A stretch of DNA of 64,000 bases from Megaleporinus macrocephalus (GCA_021613375.1 CM038720.1:3515182-3579181), one strand, 5' to 3'. Shown: positions 34,901-45,083, counted from the stretch's first letter. The notes: generated by a model not told the origin, from the letters alone. A program made the numbers and translations.

Positions 34901-35359
34901 AGAGACATACTCTCTAACTACGCTGTTTTTGAGCATGCAGTGATCCCATCTCTGTGGTCTACAATAGAGAAAGACATTCGGTCGGTCGTGAAAGACAAGG
35001 CCTTTGTGAGTATGGATGATGGACTGCTGACACTGGCAGGAATGGCCGAAGATATTAAGCTGCTGCAGCCAATTCTGGAGAATGTTTTAAAGAAAGCATC
35101 AGATCAGATGGACAGGGACAAGAACAGTGTCTCTGAAAGTATTGCGGCGTCCCCTGCCATGTCTTTATTGTTCTTGCACGAAGGACTGCAAAATACTGCA
35201 ATAGGTAAATACCCAGAGCTGAAACTCACACACCACATTGACACCAGTCTGTTCACATTATGTGGTCTTCCTGTACCTATTCATTTACATCCATTTATAT
35301 ATATGAACTCTTTCACCCAGTGCTTACAGATTTTGACACTGCTTTGGCCCCAGATTTAA
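22963..35359 (+). CDS. parp14: Gene 1: truncated PARP14-like gene (RRM/KH modules only)
   Basis: Exons 1-3 are 22963-23143, 26813-26931 and 30498-30540, all with GT-AG sites and phases 1, 0 and 1. Their product matches the PARP14 N-terminus ([31 protein letters not shown]). Downstream are three copies of exons 4-6. The best chain uses 33626-33856, 34116-34343 and 34563-35359; 1599 nt give 532 residues with every phase matching. The product would carry RRM-like and KH-like RNA-binding modules but no macrodomain, WWE or ADP-ribosyltransferase domain. Two other chains also close in frame: exon 3 to 31878-32105 to 32323-33113 (453 residues), and exon 3 through unit C (333 residues). An ISRE lies at the promoter. 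It could be an expressed decoy or isoform, or a decaying duplicate; only RNA data can decide. The listed end is that of the unit-B chain. Confidence 0.6.
23259..24297. mobile_element. hAT-like insertion with an 8-bp target duplication and preserved empty site
   Basis: The 8-mer GTCACTGC occurs at 23251-23258 and again at 24298-24305. In the paralogous intron of gene 2 the two flanks are joined with a single GTCACTGC (41223-41230). The 1039-bp insert starts CAAGGGTGTAGGAGCC and ends as the inverse of CACTGGCGTAGGAACC, giving imperfect terminal inverted repeats (12 of 16). No transposase is encoded. A deletion in gene 2 through 8-bp microhomology is the alternative. Confidence 0.7.
25131..25310. 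repeat. 43-bp tandem repeat, four copies
   Basis: Four nearly identical copies of ATTAACCTCAGACCACCTTC followed by TCATATCACCCACCCACTGT and GTT. The length matches the 43-bp array upstream, but the sequence is unrelated. Confidence 0.9.
25400..26118. repeat. 52-bp minisatellite with alternating (dimer) structure
   Basis: About 13 copies of a 52-bp unit (GTGTATGTAGGTGTTTCACT, GCCCATTAGTGTGTGTGTTC, ACTAGTGTGCAT). GCCCATTAG and GCCCACTAG versions alternate through most of the array, implying a 104-bp higher-order unit. The same words (CACTGCC, TTAGTGTG, TTCACTAGTGTGTGT) occur once in the SINE-like element at 52690-53005, so the array probably grew from such an insertion. Confidence 0.9.
26976..30190 (-). 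mobile_element. Non-LTR retrotransposon (LINE, L2/CR1-like clade), coding region intact
   Basis: About 3.2 kb, inserted antisense in intron 2 of gene 1. Gene 2's intron shows the uninterrupted site (...GCCATATACA joined to GGTATGGTTCTTACC at 44690-44716). The 3' end carries GACAATAAAG and a short CCTTGAAT microsatellite tail, typical of this clade. The 5' end lies only about 20 bp before the ORF start. The copy may therefore be 5'-truncated, lacking any ORF1, or belong to a single-ORF lineage. No clear target-site duplication is visible. Confidence 0.85.
27210..30170 (-). CDS. LINE ORF: APE endonuclease plus reverse transcriptase
   Basis: One uninterrupted 986-residue frame. A basic N-terminal region (KRKRCRRRLKRGKR near residue 90) precedes an AP-endonuclease-like domain with FLSNVRSL, CLTETWL (catalytic Glu), GGLCVYI, AGDFNH (Asp/Asn), LDRVYTN and LGLSDH (the SDH catalytic His motif). 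The reverse transcriptase follows with NDYRPIALT, QYAYRRNRSTDDA, MLFVDFTSAFNT, GSPQGCVLSPLLF and the catalytic KFADDTAV motif, then a thumb/C-terminal region ending near LRNSFIPEAVRLLN. All key residues are present, with no stops or frameshifts, implying recent insertion. The protein would nick target DNA and copy the element's RNA (target-primed reverse transcription). Family assignment beyond L2/CR1-like is uncertain. Confidence 0.92.
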   Translation of the reverse strand: MAARGGAAASHAPSENPAFSYFYVGSDSDFTRLKPVSYSRTELFKIKDSSATKVATMDSSFRAKLGRLQLLRTPAWRVRAVRTKGKRKRCRRRLKRGKRAGVLARLKANADRPPIPSLFLSNVRSLDNKLDLLRLRMSVSDEMRNCAVICLTETWLNDSMPDSAFQLAGRQLFRADRNQLSGKARGGGLCVYINKGWCTNCVMVNALCSEATEQLTVKCRPHYLPREFTAVFVIAVYIAPDANANNALKELHDNISSLQNKHPEAFYVVAGDFNHVNLTNILPRFYQHIDIPTRGDNTLDRVYTNIRDAYRAVPHPHLGLSDHISIMLVPAYHPPLRRSRPTQKTITVWPGDADAVLQDCFGCTDWHVFREAAESEGELDLEDYTSAVLGYISKCVEDVTTTKTVTCYPNQKPWLNGEVRSLLKARDAAFRSGDAQELRRARRELTAGVKRAKAAYALKIQGHFSSQDPRSMWRGIKCITDYKTRDAQCSKDPSLPEALNKFYARFEDPDTPPSIRLTPPPGEVPLSVTPAEVRRTLRRINPRKSAGPDNIPGRVLRECADQISEVLADVFNVSLTQAAVPTCLKTATIIPVPKSSTVTGLNDYRPIALTPIVTKCFERLVMTHIKATIDVTVDPHQYAYRRNRSTDDAISSVVHTALTHLEQKDSYVRMLFVDFTSAFNTMIPQTLTDKLSSLGLRSSLCNWVLDFLTNRPQSVRIHNLSSSTTILSTGSPQGCVLSPLLFTLLTYDCSPIHPGCHIVKFADDTAVVGCITNSDESGYRREVEHLEGWCRKNNLCINIKKTKEMIVDFRRGRHAHLPLHVGGSAVEVVSSYRYLGVHLSNNLTWSNNTSSLVRKAHQRLYFLRRLRRAGLGSSVLTSFYRCVVESVLCSSINVWHGSCSAADRKALQRVVKAAQRSVGVSLPTTTDIYTSRCRKRAICIMKDPTHPAHSLFVPLPSGRRLRSVKCRTNRLRNSFIPEAVRLLNAT
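31398..33113 (+). pseudogene. RRM exon unit A of gene 1 (exons 4A, 5A, 6A)
   Basis: Exon 4A (31398-31612, 215 nt) lacks 28 nt relative to gene 2's exon 4 (243 nt), just after the GRDESQRD coding region. That shifts the frame and gives a stop near the LVENIS region. Exon 5A (31878-32105, 228 nt) is intact. Exon 6A (from 32323) matches gene 2 exon 6 until about 33031 (TLCG), then runs into unrelated sequence and stops at 33113. Because introns 3, 4 and 5 are all phase 1, skipping 4A restores an open chain from exon 3 through 5A and 6A. Confidence 0.8.
33626..35359 (+). CDS. RRM exon unit B of gene 1 (exons 4B, 5B, 6B)
   Basis: Exon 4B is 33626-33856 (231 nt, in frame, 12 nt shorter than gene 2's). 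It encodes an RRM-like module with VVLENLPDNF and [16 protein letters not shown]. Exon 5B is 34116-34343 (228 nt), encoding a second RRM-like module with RSIRVDNVPAW and LYFEKWGGAVEDI. Exon 6B starts at 34563 with [15 protein letters not shown]. It follows gene 2 exon 6 to about 35267, then leaves homology at exactly the same point as unit A (TLCGLPVPI) and stops at 35359. A and B therefore arose by duplication of an already truncated unit. All splice sites and frames are intact. Confidence 0.75.
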
Positions 35360-35841
35360 AAGACTGCAGGCTCAGTCGGCGGTTATATTTCAAACATTTT
35401 CCAACATAAACATCGCTGGCAATTATTTTCCTAATGTTTTTGGAAGTAATGTTACATGTTACTGTTATATTATGATTCACTGACTAACACCAATGTTAGG
35501 TTAGCTGGACTACTATATTGTTAATAATAATAATAATAATAGTTGACAATGAACATCAGTGGCAAAAAATATTACACTGTGAATGTTCTTTTAATTATAA
35601 AATCAATCTAACTTAATGTTAGCTAGTTTAATCTGCCATGTTCTCTTTTCTCATCTCTCTTCTTTTTTCCTTATTTCTCTCTCTTGTTTGGTGCATAGAC
35701 TTAGAAAAACTCATGTGTCTCCACTCATTTCATTTTGTATTGTATGTAACATGAACACTTACTGTAGAAATCAATGACAGTATATAGTCTGTGTTATTAA
35801 GCTGATGATGATAACATGTTTCTTCACCATATTGCCTCCAG

Positions 35842-36920
35842 TTGGCCGTGATGAGAGTCAGAGAGACCAAGCAGAACTATCTGCAGCAGAATCATCTCCC
35901 AGGGACCCTTTGGAGGACTCACCATGGACAGGTGCTGTGGTGCTGGAGTACCTGCCAGACAACTTTCACAAAGAAGTCCTTGTCCTTTTAGTGGAGAAAA
36001 TCAGCAATGCTTCTGAAGAGGAGTTTTCCATGGAGATGATAACAGAATCAAATGTTGCTGTGGTGACCTTTAATGACCCCAGTGGTATGTCCTCGACTTG
36101 CTATGTGTCTGTGAACATGTATCTTCCAAAACACAGCCAACTGTTTATGATGTGAGACTAACTTAGAAGAACTGCTTTGTAATTAACTATCAAAATTTGG
36201 TTCATGTATAGATCCTTTTGCCTTTGTGCACTGAAATAGCATACAGCATCTAACTGCCTGACTTAAAAATAATGTTTCTTCTTGCAGTTGCTGAGAAGTT
36301 CCTCATGGAAAGCAGTGACAATAAAAAGTTCCAGCAGTATGGTCTAACAAGTCGGGCACTGGAAAAAACTAGAAGCATTAAAGTGGATAATTTGTATGCT
36401 CGGTGTTCTACTGAGCTGCTAGAACTTTACTTTGAAAAGTGGGGTGGAGCAGTGGAGGACATTACCATGATTCCAGAGGACCAGGCTGCCATTGTCACGT
36501 TTTGCAAGCAAGAGGGTAAATAGCTTGTGCTTTTAATTGTTTTAAAGAGTAGCTAAACGTATATCATCCTAGTTAAATCTGAGGTAGTTTGGGGTACCAT
36601 CGTGATGTACGATCTTTAAGACACCATGCATGGTTTAGACATCAATTTGATGTTGATAGCTCTCACTAAATGTCCAGGGTAAAGGATAAAGGGTAAAACA
36701 TGTAATTAATGTCTATTGTCAACCTTTTTCAGGCGTAGAGAAAACTCTGGGGATGGATCACCGTATTATCAACACACCAGTCACCGTCTACCCGTATTTC
36801 ATCTCTTTGGGTTCCGCCTTGTATGGCAAAGACAGACCAACATGGACCCCACCAAAACCTTACACAGAGAAGATCCATCCTGCTATCAGGGAGTTCCTTT
36901 GTAAAAAGAGTCTAATGTGA
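35842..36920 (+). CDS. RRM exon unit C of gene 1 (exons 4C, 5C, short 6C)
   Basis: Exon 4C is 35842-36084 (243 nt) and 5C is 36288-36515 (228 nt). Exon 6C runs from 36733 to an in-frame TGA at 36918-36920, only 188 nt in, immediately after FLCKKS. From 36918 on the sequence is unrelated. The C exons share with gene 2 the longer 4-type exon ([13 protein letters not shown]), [15 protein letters not shown] and [10 protein letters not shown], features not found in A or B. Unit C is thus closer to gene 2 than to its tandem neighbours. Confidence 0.7.
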
Positions 36921-38480
36921 AGAGAAGACTTGATGCTAAAGGTTTGAAGGTGGAGTGTTAGTAAGAAAGTCATTGCTTAGATGGTAAAACAAGAAAAGTA
37001 GCATTGTCTAGGCCGTCCAGCACTGCCAGTGGACTATGGCGTCACATTTTTCTTAACTTTTTCACTCCTGAGCACAAATGTGAAACTCGTGAGCACAGAA
37101 AGAGGAACCACACGCGCAATTCGCGCGTGCTTTAATATTTTTCCTCTTGTGTAATTTTTCCTCTGCTCTCTCCGCACAGAGACATTTTTGCGCTCAAGTT
37201 TTCAGGGTGGGGTGGTTTTGACAGTTTTGGGGCAGGACATGAACCGAACGCTATTGGCTAATGGCACATAGTTTCGTGACTCACTGCTCACTTCGACACA
37301 CCTCTCAAACTACAGCAAACATGGTGGACGCAGAGGAGCCGACAGAAGTAATGATTCTCACAGTAATGATTTAATAGTCTTATCACTTCTTATCAGCGCG
37401 TGTTCACTCGTTCCCACTGCAGCTCGCTCAGTTAGGCTCATATATTCAGCGGATTTTCGCGTAGCTCACAAACAAACTAACTAACTAACTAGCCGTCAAA
37501 CAGCCTCTTAAATCTCTGAAACGATATTGTGTAAGTGGTGTTGAAGCATAGAACAAAGTAGGATCTCTACATTTCCCCACAGTTCCCCATCTTTCCATTT
37601 CTCCCAGTAGTTTCAATCTAAATAGGTCGAAGCAACGCTGAAGCCGATATAGGACCGTCTATAAGGTGTGGTACTGTTCAATAACGTACAACATTCAGAG
37701 AAATTAGTGTTATTTGATACTTGTAACTGAAATACATAGATTATGTCAAAATATACTACTTTTACAGAGCTGTGGTAAACAATGCAGACGTACATACAGA
37801 CTAAACCAACACCTCCTAAAACTCACGTAAATCACGTATAGGTTATTAAAATACATCTTACAAACATAAAATACATCTTACAAACATACTATAATCTTTA
37901 CTTTGGTATGATATGCTTTGGTTGATATTTCTTCATTTATTAAAAGTAATGAATTGTTATTATATTATAATTATTATGATAATTACATACATTGGTATAA
38001 TGTACAGATCTCAAATTGCTTGTGTTGTTGAAGAAAGACTCATCTGCTGAATATACTGCAGCCTTTAATTTATGATAAAACTTGGTTGAATTTTGATTAT
38101 AAAAGTATTAAATTACAACTGTTATGACAGCCATATGATGTAAAGATATGAAGGTACTCTCTGTACACTACAAGCGATTCTAGATGTGTATGTCATACAT
38201 ATAAATCATTAGGTTGTACGTTTGTGAAGTGTACGGCACTTATACTCGGTCCCTTACCGTCTTCAGCGTTGCTTTGACCTATTTAGATAGAAACTACCGG
38301 GAGAAATGGAAAGGTGGGGAACTGTGGGGAAATGTAGAGATTGTACTTTGTTCTCTGCTTCACCACCACCGAGTTTCACATTTACGCTGACGAGTGAAAA
38401 AGTTACGTGCACGAAATATTAAAACATGCAGCTTTAAATCTTTCAATCTCGCGTTTCTGCGTGTTCGAGTTTTGTTGAAG
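36921..38480. mobile_element. Nested inverted-repeat (fold-back) element, about 37.03-38.41 kb
   Basis: The arm at about 37535-37660 (GAACAAAGTAGGATCTCTAC, then ATTTCCCCACAGTTCCCCAT, ...AGGTCGAAGCAACGCTGAAG) is the inverted complement of about 38248-38372. Outside it, a second pair (37037-37100 against about 38370-38411; TTTTTCACTC, GTGAAACTCG) is also inverted. The central ~590 bp is AT-rich with no transposase. I found no convincing terminal target duplication, so the exact ends are uncertain. Confidence 0.6.
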
Positions 38481-38514
38481 TGGCCTTGCTGGTCAGACAG
38501 TAACACCAACCAGG

Positions 38515-39100
38515 GTTTATCAATCAATCAATCAACCTTTATTTAAGCTCGGATGTACATTGAGGGCAACCCTCATTTTCAATGTAGCCGAGCATTTACA
38601 TGGACAAGGATTGACATAAAGAAAATTAAAAAAAAATGTAATCATTATAAATTAACAGTGAACATCAAAGTAAAAATAATAATAATAAAAATAGATAAAA
38701 GTTAAGATTTAATTAGTAAGAAATGTAAGGGGGGGAAAACAAGATTTTATAATAATAATAATAAAATAGTAATAATACAGAACTAATTAAAATAAATAAA
38801 ATAATAAAAGAAATAAAATAGAACAAGACAAAAAAAGTAAGAATAAGTCTTGGTACCTGGCAGCTGATCCAATCACTAGAGAGCGTCTAATCATTACTGT
38901 TATTTATACTCATCAATGATGTATTCTGGCAAATGACCGAAGAGTGTTTTATAAATAAAAATCAACCAATGCGTTTCCCTTTGTACTGTTAACGAGGCTC
39001 TGTTTCCATTAAAAAAAAATTTATTTGTATTATAGCAATCTCCTATTGTTGGTAACCTATAGTTTACATAATATCTGTACATGATTTAATTTTCATTATT
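38515..39100 (-). mobile_element. 5'-truncated LINE, tail end
   Basis: Read on the minus strand, a short frame (about 39082-38900) carries RETHWLIFIYKTLFGHLPEY, a motif seen near the C-terminus of fish LINE reverse-transcriptase proteins. A 3' untranslated part follows, with GAAAATGAGGGTTGCCCTCA and TTTAAATAAAGGTTGATTGA, ending in (TTGA)n repeats at 38515-38535. About 600 bp remain. It lies between genes 1 and 2. Confidence 0.65.
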
Positions 39101-39765
39101 TATCATTTGTGTTACGACCCGGAGGTCAGGCTGAAACAGTAATAAAAAACATCTGTGCCCTCCTGGTTCCCTTTTTCTTATCACACATACAAGCAGTGTT
39201 GCAATAAAAGCTTTTTTTTATTTTATTTTACAAAAGTCTCAGAAATTGATTGGAGTGATTGAGAACATAAAGGGAGGAAAAGGGAAAATAAGAAACAACA
39301 CAAAGCTAACTTAGATTTAAAGGGAAACTAACTAACCTAACAAACAAAAGAAAAGCAAAACATAGGTACTAACCTCTTCCCATCCCGTAAAGGATCATAT
39401 ACAAGAGTTTAGCTTCTGTAGTAACACAAGATCAATGATAACTGTAAACTATACTGTAAATGCTGTACCACCATTTAAGCTATAAGCACCAAAGCAGCAC
39501 ACGACTTGAAGGTTCTTCACAGCTCTGGCTCAATTATTCAACTTGGTCAGAGATCCGGGAAAACAAATGGAAACCATGTCAGAAGCAAGCCACCTCCTCC
39601 TCTGCCTTCTGAACGGGTCCCATTAAAGGCGGCTGCACCCCTAGTGGTGACCTGGTGCATCACCCCTCTCAGCTCTTTAAGAGAATGAAACAAGACACGC
39701 ACAAAAAAGCAAAAAATAATATGAACCATAGGGCTATAACACAAGTTGGGAAAAAGATCATTAAT
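39101..39765. other. Intergenic stretch
   Basis: Nothing recognisable and no exon supported. Short open frames near 39506-39744 lack any family signature. Confidence 0.35.
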
Positions 39766-40785
39766 TAGAGACAGTAAGACAGGGGAACAAGATAATCAAG
39801 GTCAAAGGGCATGGGAAGAAGGTCCCAATTTCACAAGAAAGTCACAATTTAGTAAGGAGATGAAATAATTAAGTCCCAGCCAAACAGTGGGAATGTGATA
39901 ATTATGTAGAGGTCCAGACAGTAAGACAGGGGAAGGAAATAATCAAGGTCATAGGGCATGGGAAGAAGATAGTCAAGTCCTAGCCATGATTAAAAAAAGC
40001 TGTGGGGTTGAGATAATTTGTAAATGTAGATGCCCAGACAGTAAGACAGGGGAATGAGATAATGAAGCCCTAGCCAGTGAAATGTGTGTCAACAAGTTAT
40101 TTTAAGTCAAGGCTGTGGCTTCATAAGGCACAGGAATGAGATGATTAAGTTGTGGCTATGAGTTAGTAAAGTTGAGGACTTGCAGAACAGAAGTGGCAAA
40201 AAAATCACTTCCAAAACTGAATCAATTCATACATTCAGACCTTTTTGGGACGTGCACGTGAGTGTATTGTATATATATGAGTATATAATAGAATATAACA
40301 GAATCAAACAAAATTTACTGACCACTGTTTTCTGTGTTTTATTGGCATTTTTACAAACTGTCCCAACGTGGATTTAAAATATTCCAGAATTTTGTTTATA
40401 TAAAAAGTTTAAAGTAGTCTGAGCAGATGTTAATTTATAATCATCGATCATTTCCTTTGTAGGTGTGGATGGAGGTCTAAACAAGAATATGACGGCACTA
40501 TTGTGTTCTGCTGTTAACAGTTAAAGCTTTGCTGCCATCTGCTGGCCGTTTGCAGTTATTATACTGGAATAATGTGGTTACTGAATCAAGCCAAAAACTT
40601 AAAAGCTATCATAAAACGTTTCGTAACTATTTCATACAATAACTTTCTGTGAGGGGGCTTTTAGAGGTAGACGTCTGGTTCCATTCACCACCACTGTGAA
40701 CAGATCTGACTCACTCCAGACCACTCTGAGTGACCCTGTTTACAATTATATACACAAATTCTGAGTAATCGGTGGTATTTCCCTC
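39766..40785. other. Gene 2 upstream flank, segmental duplicate of 20.0-22.0 and 22.65-22.83 kb
   Basis: Contains unexpanded relatives of the 43-bp repeat (CCAGACAGTAAGACAGGGGA units), then 40175-40570 paralogous to 21645-22005. It passes directly to AACTTTCTGTGAGGGGGCTT, which in gene 1 occurs at 22687, after the extra dispersed repeat with its minisatellite. Confidence 0.65.
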
Positions 40786-40931
40786 TGAGTCAGTGTTTAT
40801 GCCTCAGGCTGCACTCTCATTGGAAGCGAAACCCAACGCAGCGACGGGAAACGAAACGAAAGCGAAACTGATCTCGGAGCGGAGTGGCTCGTCAACAGTT
40901 CTTCCCGCAGGTCCGCGCGAGGAGCAGCGGA
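40786..40931 (+). promoter_or_regulatory. Gene 2 proximal promoter: ISRE and AP-1 sites
   Basis: GAAAGCGAAACT at 40858-40869 matches the ISRE core. It is preceded in series by GGGAAACGAAAC (40846-40857), so the GAAA/GAAAC half-sites are iterated over 25 bp. It lies 62 bp before the ATG. TGAGTCA at 40786-40792 matches AP-1. A GGGAAATACC-like sequence on the minus strand just upstream is one base off an NF-kB site, which is weak. Confidence 0.75.
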
Positions 40932-43900
40932 ATGGACGGCTATCCTCACCCCCTCACTGTGGAGGGTCCCTGGCCCCCAGCCTCCAGCCAGAAGACCCTC
41001 ACGAATAAACTCCAGCTGTACTTTCAGAGCAAGAGGAAGTCTCAGGGCGGAGACTGCGTGGTGAAGTTCTCCGAGCAGAGCAGCGCGGCTACTGTGTTCT
41101 TCAGACACCCAGAAAGTAAGTGATCTTGACTGGACTGGGCTGGACACTTCAGTAGAAGATGTTAAACATAGTCTGTATGTCGGTTTGTTGTATTTCATGG
41201 GGGTCCACAGCTTATTTACAACGTCACTGCGTTACAGTGTTACGTAGGCCAGTCCTACAGTCCACCTGCAGGTCACTCGGCCTTTCCTGCTGACTAATAC
41301 TGTAACAGCCGACACGTACAGGGTCCAATGAAAGCAGAGACTTTTGAGAACGCAGGCACTTTCCCACGCGCATATAGACAGCCACTGAAGTCTCTTTAAA
41401 TGAGAAATCCACCAACGTTTGAAATTTTCCTCATAATGCCGTGGCTGGGATGTATTTCATGTTATTCAAAGTAGTTTAGTGTGAAGTTCTCCATTCCAAA
41501 GAAATGCATTGACTCATATGTTGTTTACAGTGGTGGTGATGGTAACCAGGGGTCGCAGTGTCTACAACACAAGTATACACGTTTCATTTACCGGCAGTGA
41601 AACTATGAAATGTTGATGATGGGAAAATTTGGGAAATCTGAAAATAATACATTTTCTTTGGGGACTATTTTGCCTCACAACGCCCCACATATTGTGTATC
41701 CCTCCGCCATGAATGGACTTTAAAGCCCAAACGGTCGTAAAACTATGTCTCAGACATTAGACAGCATATTCATGATTATTTCATTTAATAGCTTTCGATG
41801 AGGGAGGTGCAGTAGTGATACTTTGGGGACTTTTTGGCCTCACCACACCCATCTGAAGTCAGGTTTCGGGTTCAAATCTTATCAGAAATAATATAAACTG
41901 TGTCTCAGGCAGAGTATTCATAAACATTTCCTGTACAAGCTTTCTTGCTGGTACATGGGGAGGCAGAGAAATTTAATTTTACTGTATTAATTACTGTATT
42001 AATGACTCAGACGGGAGGGGCTACTTAAATTATATATTAAATTATTTATTGGACAAAGATTGGTCCACCTACCAAAACTATCCAGCCAACAGCATCTAGT
42101 GGCCACAGATCAGGTAGAGGATGATAACCAGTCGTATAACCCACTTATACTGATAATTAATAACATGTATGAGGGGCGTCGTGGGAATGTTGCCAGTTCA
42201 ATCTCTGAACCAACAGGACACGACTGACGTGACCTTACGCACGTGTCACTGAGAAATGCTGGGAAAGACAGCATTAGCCCATTTTCCCATGTACAACTAA
42301 TCCCGTATAAATAGTGCTTTTGTGGCAGCTTTTAGTGGCATTGGACTTAACTGACGTCTGGTTACCACCATCAACACTGTGAACACTGTGAATTTTGATT
42401 AATCAGAATCAGTTTTTTTATACTTGCAAAGAACATATGAGGTGTATTATACTAAACAGGCCAGACAAACATACAGACTGGTAACAAGTATTTCACAAAG
42501 GCAACCTAAAACAAAATACAATAAGTAGGATAACGAGCAGGTAAATATTCGATTACACCAAATAAGCGAAGGACCCCATGACCTTGGCTAAAGCAAAGGT
42601 TTAGGTCATGCAAATGACCACAGGAGGGAAAAATGATGCTTTGCATAAGTGACACTGTGTGTCGTTTTTAATTCATAGCAGCTTAAAATAACTTAAACCA
42701 AACTACATGTTAAATTAATTGTTGAAAATGGGCCAAATATACCCAAGTGTAGGCATCAATGTATTTCAGGCATAACTGTCCATTTACAACATACAGTACT
42801 GTACCAATGTTCTAGACATTTAGGGACTTTATTATATTTAAAAAGCTATTTTTTTCCAGACAGGAAGCTTTTACTTACTCAGAAAAACACTTTATTATTA
42901 AATATTAAACAGTATTAATAGAGTAAGTAGTGCTTTTCCATACGTCAGTGTTTTTATTTAACTCTTTCCAAGCTAAACAACCCAGTATTATTTACAGTTC
43001 TCATCTAATACCTGCTTTGACTGCTCAGTACTTCATTAAGCTAAATCAAGATTTGCTGCTGAAGGAACTGAATACATTCATACAATGTCTGGGGCGTCCA
43101 GGAGAAATCTGGAACCTAACTTTGTTCTTCAAACTGGATCAAGATCTGATCTACTTCTCTCACAATAAGATATTCATGTTACTTTGTATTGTATGTAGGA
43201 TTATTTACATCTGTTCTCATCAGATCTGCTGTTCTTACTGGTGAAAATACACTTATTGATCAGATAAACACTTTTACACTATCAGCTCAGGGGTCTCAGA
43301 CTTTCGCTCAATAGCATATTCGAGCAGGGAAACCACTAGGAACATGCAGAAAGAAAAATTGTTTGTGACCATTAATATACAGTACTGTACAAAGCTTTTA
43401 TCACTTGGGGACATTCTTATATTTAATAAGCTATTAGGAAGCGTTTCTTTACTCAGTAAACATTTTATAATTTTAATATAAAGTAATATTAATTTAGTAA
43501 TTAGTGCTTTTACATACGTCAGTGTGTTTATTTAACCCTTTCTAAGTTTATCCTTGTGGCAAAATACACTTATTACCAAGAAAAAGCTTTTAAACCACAA
43601 GCTTACATGGTTTGAGACTTTTGCATAGTAGCTTTTTGTTGGAAATGCAGGTCCAAATATAATAAACTATACAGTAATACAGTAATATATATGTATTAAG
43701 CATAATACGTCCTTCCCGTCACCAGAAATAGACAGAGAAAACCTTTGTTTGGCTTTCTTACTTTATTCTTAGAACTGTGATTCACTGTTGAAAAACAAAT
43801 CCCTCGCAGGTCTGAGCTTTAGGACCAGCAATGTGCGAGCCAGTTTAGCCGGAAATATTCCACTCAGTCATATTCCCCAACTTCTCCACCTTTGGCGTGA

Positions 43901-45083
43901 CACACCTGTGATTCCCACAGCTAGTTTGCATGAAACTATAAACACAATTAGTGGGCTGTACAATTAATTTTACACAAAAACTCAACTTAACATGGAAAGT
44001 TTTAAATTAGCCTGAACTCTGCATATACTAGTAATGCCAAAAGAAGATAAAGATTGTGTGTAGAGGTGGAGAGTCGTAGAGTTTGTAGAGTCGACCCTAT
44101 TCTAGCAGAGTAGCCACTAACACTGTATTGTATAGAGTACATCCACCTGAGTATCAGTATGTCTCTTGCCCTCCAAGCAAGCAGGTTATGGGGTTGAAAC
44201 GAGGGTGTGTAGGCAGGACTTAGTGAGGAGGGACCAGGGTAGAAAGCAGCCAGTTAGAGGCTTCGTACATCGCTTCTTATGACACAGTAACATTAGAAAA
44301 ATCGCTGCCTACTACTACGTAATACTGAAAAAAATCCTACCAGTTCAATCAATCGAGGTGGAGGTACAGATGCACCATGACTGTATTTTAAACCACTTGG
44401 GGGCGCAATCACTATATTTGGAACTAGTTATCAACATGAAATGTTACACGCTACAAGGAGTATGTGTTTAAAAATGATTGCAGATGAACAGTTTACATGC
44501 ACTATAAACTATTTATTTTTGGTTTGGTTCTGTTTCAGCTCGAGATCAGGTCCTCGCTAAGGGATATCACTCGGTAACTATCGAAAATCAGACGGTGAAA
44601 CTGAAGGTATTCAAACCTGGTGATGAAAAGGGGCCCAGTGGAACGGTAAGTGGGCAAACCTGCCAATATCAGTTTGTTTTACAACAGGCCTGCCATATAC
44701 AGGTATGGTTCTTACCCTCAATACTAAAATTCTTTTGGTGGCATTTAGAAAAAAAAATGTATTGACAAAATCAGAAACACGTGTAACTTGTTCATTTCCA
44801 GCAGTTAGCAGTCTTTGTACTGGTAAACTGAGAGGCTGTAGAGAGTGGCTGGATGATATGCTCGAGGTGTTGTGTTACTGAGAGGGCACACAATCAGCCA
44901 CTCCCTTGCCGTAGAGCTGGGTGGGATGGCCTTTATTATTCATACATATTTCTATGAGTGGGGTGAACGCTATGAGGAGCGCAGTTCTGTTTACAGTGCT
45001 GTAAAAACACAGGGACTTTGATCAGTGTGCTTTCTTACAGGCCGCAACAGGAAGTGATGTGGCAGCCAGCGCTCTGCAAGCAG
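40932..45083 (+). CDS. parp14: Gene 2 exons 1-3: N-terminal RRM-like module
   Basis: Exon 1 (184 nt) encodes [30 protein letters not shown] and [19 protein letters not shown]. Exon 2 (107 nt) continues TRDQVLAKG and [13 protein letters not shown]. It lacks the 12-nt SRTE segment found in gene 1. Exon 3 (43 nt) encodes [14 protein letters not shown]. Residues 1-111 correspond to the first RRM-like fold of PARP14. Intron phases are 1, 0, 1. Confidence 0.85.

Noticed and set aside
36716..36904. A 62-codon frame over exon 6C
   Set aside because: It is in a different frame from the PARP14-homologous reading, which continues from exon 5C to the TGA at 36918.
40884..40931. Upstream in-frame ATG of gene 2 adding 16 residues (MARQQFFPQ...)
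   Set aside because: Gene 1 has a stop in the corresponding upstream region and the extension is not conserved. The MDG/MED start is common to all three genes.
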